From assembly GCA_023415825.1 (NCBI GenBank), contig JAEZJF010000018.1:62001-126000 (forward strand): a stretch of DNA of 64,000 bases, given 5' to 3'. The notes under the pieces are model-generated. The model did not search any database, was not told the origin of the DNA, and saw only the letters and a list, made by a program, of their open reading frames with translations. The stretch is from Bacillota bacterium. GTDB taxonomy: Bacteria > Bacillota > Clostridia > DSM-8532. Of the stretch, positions 60,341 through 64,000 are shown one piece after another; the first letter of the stretch is position 1, and every line of letters starts with the position of its first letter. The position numbers were made by a program, and so were the translations under genes.

Positions 60341-61705
60341 ATGAGTAATACTAAGAAAGCCTTTGTCCTAGGTATGGCCAGAAGCGGTTATGAGGCGGCA
60401 AAGCTACTGGCTGGCAAAGGTTATGACGTTATTGTCAATGATGCAAAAACCGAACAAAACCCGGAACAAATGAAGGAGCTGCAATCACTGGGAGTCAGGG
60501 TCATTTTAGGGAGTCATCCCGAGGAACTCTTTGATAATACCTTTGAGATGCTGGTTAAAAATCCGGGTATTCCAAATAACCACCGGTACGTGGAAAAAGC
60601 ATGCGGATTCGGAATACCTGTCATCAACGAGATGGAGCTGGCCTACCGCTATTTCCCTTTAGGAATTACCATTATCGGTGTTACGGGAACCAATGGTAAA
60701 ACAACCACCACAACCATCATTTATAAGTTTCTGAAGGAAGCCTCGAAAAGTGCCTACTTAATGGGTAATATCGGATTTCCAGTTTGCTCATTTATACCCA
60801 TTCTAAAAGATAAAGATATTGCCGTTATGGAAGTATCAGACCATCAGTTGTGCAATGTGGCGGAATTCAAAACAAATATATCCATTATGACTAATTTATC
60901 CGAGGCCCATATTGACTTTCACGGGTCCTATGAAAGATATAAAAATACGAAAAAAAGAATCTTCAATCATCATACGGAAAACGACATTGCGATTTTAAAT
61001 CTGGATGACGAGGAAGTGCTTGGACTTGCCCATGATATAAAATCCGCAAGAAGATATTTTAGCTCCCGGTCAAAAAATGAAGCGAGCTGTTCAATAATCG
61101 ACGGATATATCTGTTATTGCGCAAGCAACAAGGATCTGGGGAACCCGCCCGAAAAAATAATAGCATTGGATGAAATTAAGATAAAAGGAAGGCATAATTA
61201 CGAGAATGCCATGGCTGCAATTGCTGCCGTTAAGGAATTGGGCGTGGATAACAGCGTAATTGTGAAGGTCTTAAAAGATTTCGGCGGCGTTGAGCACAGA
61301 ATGGAATATGTGAAAACCATTAATCATATTGACTTTTATAATGATTCCAAATCCACCAACATCACTTCGACTCAAATAGCTCTGGCATCATTTGATAAAC
61401 CGACGGTATTATTGATGGGTGGTTTGGACAGGGGGCACAGCTTTGATGAGCTCAAGGATTACTTAAAAAATGTCAAACTGATTGTGGCTTATGGCGAAAC
61501 AAAGGACAGAATTCACGATTTCGCGACGGACTTGGGTCTTCCCTGTAAGGCTGTTGATACTTTGGAAGAAGCCACAACGGCAGCCCATGACTCTTCGGGT
61601 CCGGGCTATGTGGTTCTTTTGAGCCCTGCATGCGCTTCATGGGATCAGTATGAGAATTTTGAGATTCGTGGAAACAAGTTCAAAGACTGTGTCAATAACT
61701 TGTAA
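60341..61705 (+). CDS. murD: UDP-N-acetylmuramoyl-L-alanine--D-glutamate ligase
   Basis: A 454-residue Mur ligase of normal MurD length. The N-terminal Rossmann-like domain starts AFVLGMARSGYEAAKLL; the ATP loop is GVTGTNGKTTTTT (about residues 115-127); the central domain has NLSEAHIDFHGS; GVEHRMEYV and NDSKSTN are the MurD-type motifs of the C-terminal part. MurD adds D-Glu to UDP-MurNAc-L-Ala in cell-wall synthesis. The usual EVSSFQL is EVSDHQL here. The gene is not among division or cell-wall genes; its neighbours are an M20 peptidase, a gamma-glutamyl hydrolase and a 2-oxoacid oxidoreductase. Whether it is the main murD or an extra copy cannot be known from this window. Confidence 0.92.
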   Translation: MSNTKKAFVLGMARSGYEAAKLLAGKGYDVIVNDAKTEQNPEQMKELQSLGVRVILGSHPEELFDNTFEMLVKNPGIPNNHRYVEKACGFGIPVINEMELAYRYFPLGITIIGVTGTNGKTTTTTIIYKFLKEASKSAYLMGNIGFPVCSFIPILKDKDIAVMEVSDHQLCNVAEFKTNISIMTNLSEAHIDFHGSYERYKNTKKRIFNHHTENDIAILNLDDEEVLGLAHDIKSARRYFSSRSKNEASCSIIDGYICYCASNKDLGNPPEKIIALDEIKIKGRHNYENAMAAIAAVKELGVDNSVIVKVLKDFGGVEHRMEYVKTINHIDFYNDSKSTNITSTQIALASFDKPTVLLMGGLDRGHSFDELKDYLKNVKLIVAYGETKDRIHDFATDLGLPCKAVDTLEEATTAAHDSSGPGYVVLLSPACASWDQYENFEIRGNKFKDCVNNL

Positions 61706-61811
61706 TAATAACGTTTAATGGGCAAAATCAATCTGGAGAATGAATATGACCGGCAGATCGAAAGCAATAGCATGCGGTGATCGGGCCGGTTTTCTTGTGA
61801 ATACCACAAGG

Positions 61812-61834
61812 TTACCGGGACCCGCTCGCAATCT
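61812..61834 (+). repeat. Dispersed element, copy after murD
   Basis: TTACCGGGACCCGCTCGCAATCT, matching the minus-strand sequence at 48326-48347 in all but one substitution and one inserted base. Here it forms the left arm of the terminator-like hairpin. Confidence 0.55.
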
Positions 61835-61850
61835 GATTGCGCAAGCGGGT
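61820..61850 (+). terminator. Terminator-like hairpin after murD
   Basis: Two stacked stems, ACCCGCT/AGCGGGT and CGCAAT/ATTGCG, with a two-base bulge and a three-base loop, 115 bases after the murD stop. Followed by GTTGTATTGT, a weak U-tract. Confidence 0.65.
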
Positions 61851-61895
61851 GTTGTATTGTATAGGAATTTGCTTTATCTGGCATCAGTCCTTTTG

Positions 61896-61923
61896 TTGAT
61901 ATTTTGAAATATGGTGGTATATA
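61896..61923 (+). promoter_or_regulatory. Probable promoter of the 2-oxoacid oxidoreductase genes
   Basis: TTGATA (61896-61901), 16-base spacer, TATATA (61918-61923), about 48 bases before the GTG start. Confidence 0.45.
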
Positions 61924-61970
61924 TATATGGATTGAGATAGATTCACAATATAAATTAAAGAGGTGATCTA

Positions 61971-63647
61971 GTGGTTTTTAATGTTTTGATAGGAGGCTCA
62001 GCTGGACAAGGTATAGAATCCATGGCAGGTGTTTTGGAGAAAATACTGAAAAGGCAAGGATTTGAAGTATTTACAATTAGGGATTACATGTCCAGAGTCA
62101 GAGGAGGTCACAATTTTATTCAAATCCGTTTTGGTATAGGAAAAATTCTTTCGCATTCTGATAATCTAAACGGAATTATTGCAATGAATAGCGAAACTAT
62201 TGAGAACCATATAAGGAAGCTTGATTCAAATGGATTTGTAATTTGTGATGAGGAAATTAATTTCGAGGACCCAAGAGTACTGAAGTTACCCCTTAAGAGA
62301 ATTGCATTTGAAACAGGTAATGTCAGGACAGTTGGAAGTGTTGCAATAGGTTCAGTATTAGAACTTCTAGGAATAGAAATAGCTGATACTGAAAATCTTT
62401 TTAAAGGAATGTTCAAAAAGGAAATCGCTGAACAAAATTACATAGCTTCTGAGGCTGGAAGAAAACTTGTTACAAGAACATATGATATTATTTCAGATAA
62501 TCGCGATAATAACATATTGATCAATGGGAACGAGGCAGTTGCTCTTGGTATGCTAGCTGCTGGATGTAAATTCTATTCCGCTTATCCCATGACACCATCA
62601 ACCAGTATAATGGATTATCTGGCATCTAAAATGATGGATATGGAAATTGTGGTTGAGCAAGCTGAAGATGAGATTGCAGCGATTATGATGGCTATTGGTG
62701 CCTCTTATGCAGGTGCCAGAGCAATGACAGGAACTTCTGGCGGAGGCTTTTCACTGATGGTTGAGGCGCTGGGGCTTTCAGGCATGCTTGAAGTGCCATT
62801 GGTAATAGCAGAAGTTCAACGTCCCGGACCCACAACAGGATTCCCTACCAGAACCGAGCAAAGTGATCTGAAGTTCGTAATTTCAGCTTCTCAAGGTGAA
62901 TTTCCACGTATGGTAATTGCTCTTAAAAATGCTGAAGATGCATTTTATCAAACAGTAAGGGCTTTTAATCTGGCTGATAAGTTCCAGATGCCTGCGATAC
63001 TTCTAAGTGATCAATTCCTAGCAGATACGACAGTTACAATACAGCCTTTTGAATTTGATAAAATTACAAGGGATAATTACATTACCGATTATAAATATGA
63101 CGAAAGCAAACCATATAAACGGTATGAATTAACACCTTCAGGAATATCCCCAAGGATAATCCCAGGAAAAAACCAGGGTGTTACAGTGCTTGTAGACAGC
63201 GATGAACATGATGAATTCGGGCGTATAACCGAATCTTCTTCAGTTAGAAAAGATATGGTTGAAAAAAGACTACGTAAAATTGAACTGCTAAAAACAGAGT
63301 TGGAAGAGCCTGAATTTATTGGAGAAGAAAACTGCGAAGTTTTACTGCTCGCATGGGGATCAACATGGGGGCCGGTAACTGAAGCAATTAACATGTTAAA
63401 CGACGGCTCTGATAAAAAATACGGTGCTCTTGTATTTGGAGATATTTGGCCGCTCCCTACAAAAATGCTTAAAGAAAAAGCAGGAATAGCTACACAAGTT
63501 ATAAATGTGGAACAAAATGCGACAGGCCAGCTTGCTTCAATTGTCTCTGAAGTAACAGGTATTTTCTGTACTGATAGTATACTCAAATATGATGGTCGAC
63601 CTATGAGTTCCCAATTTATCTATAACAAGGTTAGGGGGAATGAATAA
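61971..63647 (+). CDS. korA: 2-oxoacid:acceptor oxidoreductase, fused gamma/alpha subunit
   Basis: A 558-residue fusion. Residues 1-180 or so are the gamma domain (MVFNVLIGGSAGQGIESMAG, DYMSRVRGGHNF), and residues from about 184 are the alpha (pyrimidine-binding) domain with INGNEAVALGMLAAGC, SAYPMTPST, EQAEDEIAA and TGTSGGGFSLM. This order is the usual one in bacterial KorA-type enzymes. With the beta subunit it decarboxylates a 2-oxoacid such as 2-oxoglutarate to the acyl-CoA, reducing ferredoxin, in anaerobic metabolism. GTG start with AGAGGTG at good spacing. The 2-oxoglutarate preference implied by the symbol is not proven; pyruvate or branched-chain oxoacids are possible. Confidence 0.9.
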   Translation: MVFNVLIGGSAGQGIESMAGVLEKILKRQGFEVFTIRDYMSRVRGGHNFIQIRFGIGKILSHSDNLNGIIAMNSETIENHIRKLDSNGFVICDEEINFEDPRVLKLPLKRIAFETGNVRTVGSVAIGSVLELLGIEIADTENLFKGMFKKEIAEQNYIASEAGRKLVTRTYDIISDNRDNNILINGNEAVALGMLAAGCKFYSAYPMTPSTSIMDYLASKMMDMEIVVEQAEDEIAAIMMAIGASYAGARAMTGTSGGGFSLMVEALGLSGMLEVPLVIAEVQRPGPTTGFPTRTEQSDLKFVISASQGEFPRMVIALKNAEDAFYQTVRAFNLADKFQMPAILLSDQFLADTTVTIQPFEFDKITRDNYITDYKYDESKPYKRYELTPSGISPRIIPGKNQGVTVLVDSDEHDEFGRITESSSVRKDMVEKRLRKIELLKTELEEPEFIGEENCEVLLLAWGSTWGPVTEAINMLNDGSDKKYGALVFGDIWPLPTKMLKEKAGIATQVINVEQNATGQLASIVSEVTGIFCTDSILKYDGRPMSSQFIYNKVRGNE

Positions 63648-63649
63648 AT

Positions 63650-64000
63650 ATGTGCGATATAAAATATAGTACTACAGAAACGGCTTGGTGCCCGGGCTGC
63701 GGAGATTACAATATTCTAGAAGCATTAAAAACAGCTTTGGAGCAAACTGGTAAAGAGCCACACAAAGTATTGGTAGTTGGTGGAATTGGCCAGGCAGCCA
63801 AGACACCACAATACATTAATACCAATGGCTTCTGCGGACTTCATGGAAGGTCGCTGCCGCCTGCAGCAGCAGCTAAAATTGTTAATAAGGATCTTACAGT
63901 TATTATAAATACCGGTGACGGTGATTCCTATGGTGAGGGTGGTAACCATTTTATTCATAATATACGAAGGAATGTTGACATAACACATTTTGTACACAAC
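63650..64000 (+). CDS. korB: 2-oxoacid:acceptor oxidoreductase beta subunit (3' end outside window)
   Basis: The first 117 residues of the thiamine-diphosphate-binding beta subunit. It starts MCDIKYSTTETAWCPGCGDY, with the conserved WCPGCG motif, then GGIGQAAKTP, the GLHGRSLPPAAA segment and GDGDSYGEGGNHF, where Gly-Asp-Gly-Asp begins the thiamine diphosphate/Mg site. The start is ATG 63650, two bases after the alpha subunit stop, with AGGGGG upstream, so the two are co-translated. The rest of the protein lies beyond the window. Confidence 0.92.
   Translation, partial: MCDIKYSTTETAWCPGCGDYNILEALKTALEQTGKEPHKVLVVGGIGQAAKTPQYINTNGFCGLHGRSLPPAAAAKIVNKDLTVIINTGDGDSYGEGGNHFIHNIRRNVDITHFVHN

Noticed and set aside
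61746..61907. A 53-codon plus-strand reading frame between murD and korA
   Set aside because: It runs through the terminator-like hairpin and the dispersed element, has no ribosome binding site, and its composition is not protein-like.
1..64000. CRISPR arrays, tRNA/rRNA genes, insertion sequences, phage or toxin-antitoxin genes
   Set aside because: No regularly spaced repeats, tRNA-like cloverleafs, transposase or integrase motifs were found on either strand.

Overview
The window reads as a chromosomal segment of an anaerobic, low-to-moderate-GC Bacillota (Clostridia-like). The reasons are strong GGAGG-type ribosome binding sites, some TTG/GTG starts, sugar transporter operons controlled by YesM/YesN-like two-component and PRD regulators, and a 2-oxoacid:acceptor oxidoreductase at the right edge. 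The species cannot be named. No tRNA, rRNA, CRISPR array, transposase or phage gene was found. Almost every gene from 1 to 57.8 kb except the ROK regulator lies on the minus strand; everything from 58.2 kb on is on the plus strand.

Left region (1-10.7 kb, minus): an AraC-type regulator, then a carbohydrate ABC importer (lipoprotein binding protein and two permeases, no ATPase). It is followed by an M55 D-aminopeptidase-like enzyme, an MDR dehydrogenase, an enolase-superfamily enzyme and three Gfo/Idh/MocA oxidoreductases, the last cut by the window edge. It looks like one catabolic operon for a modified sugar, sugar acid or glycopeptide. A plus-strand ROK regulator (11.1-12.4 kb) converges on a MATE exporter; their stop codons overlap.

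Middle (12.4-33.3 kb, minus): the most distinctive part. Two complete five-gene dipeptide/oligopeptide-type ABC importers (binding protein, two permeases, two ATPases) are each followed by MBL-fold hydrolases. There are three MBLs plus a small membrane protein and MATE in the first cluster, and two MBLs in the second. A PRD-type regulator sits between the clusters. All five MBLs share an N-terminal extension of roughly 85-115 residues, and three of them lack the second His of HxHxDH. I infer a duplicated uptake-and-hydrolysis system for an unknown substrate.

33.3-44 kb (minus): a cytoplasmic GH5 glycosidase, an MFS transporter, and an operon of response regulator, soluble YesM-like kinase, degenerate double ABC ATPase, periplasmic binding protein and RbsC-like permease. 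An aldose 1-epimerase follows behind its own leader.

44.1-57.9 kb (minus): a probable 11-gene operon ending at a strong terminator. It comprises a GntR regulator, sugar ABC binding protein and permeases, BadF/MurK-like amino-sugar kinase, ceramidase-like hydrolase, SIS protein, secreted GHL10 glycosidase, NagZ-like GH3, MFS transporter and amidohydrolase. This is best read as amino-sugar or peptidoglycan-fragment salvage. A TTGACA promoter and a TGGTAATTACCA operator precede the GntR gene.

Right edge (58-64 kb, plus): an M20 dipeptidase, a C26 gamma-glutamyl hydrolase with an apparent +1 frame problem at its start, an orphan murD, and the alpha/gamma and beta subunits of a 2-oxoacid:acceptor oxidoreductase. 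The beta subunit is cut by the window edge.

All functions are from reading translated sequence by eye; no database search was run.
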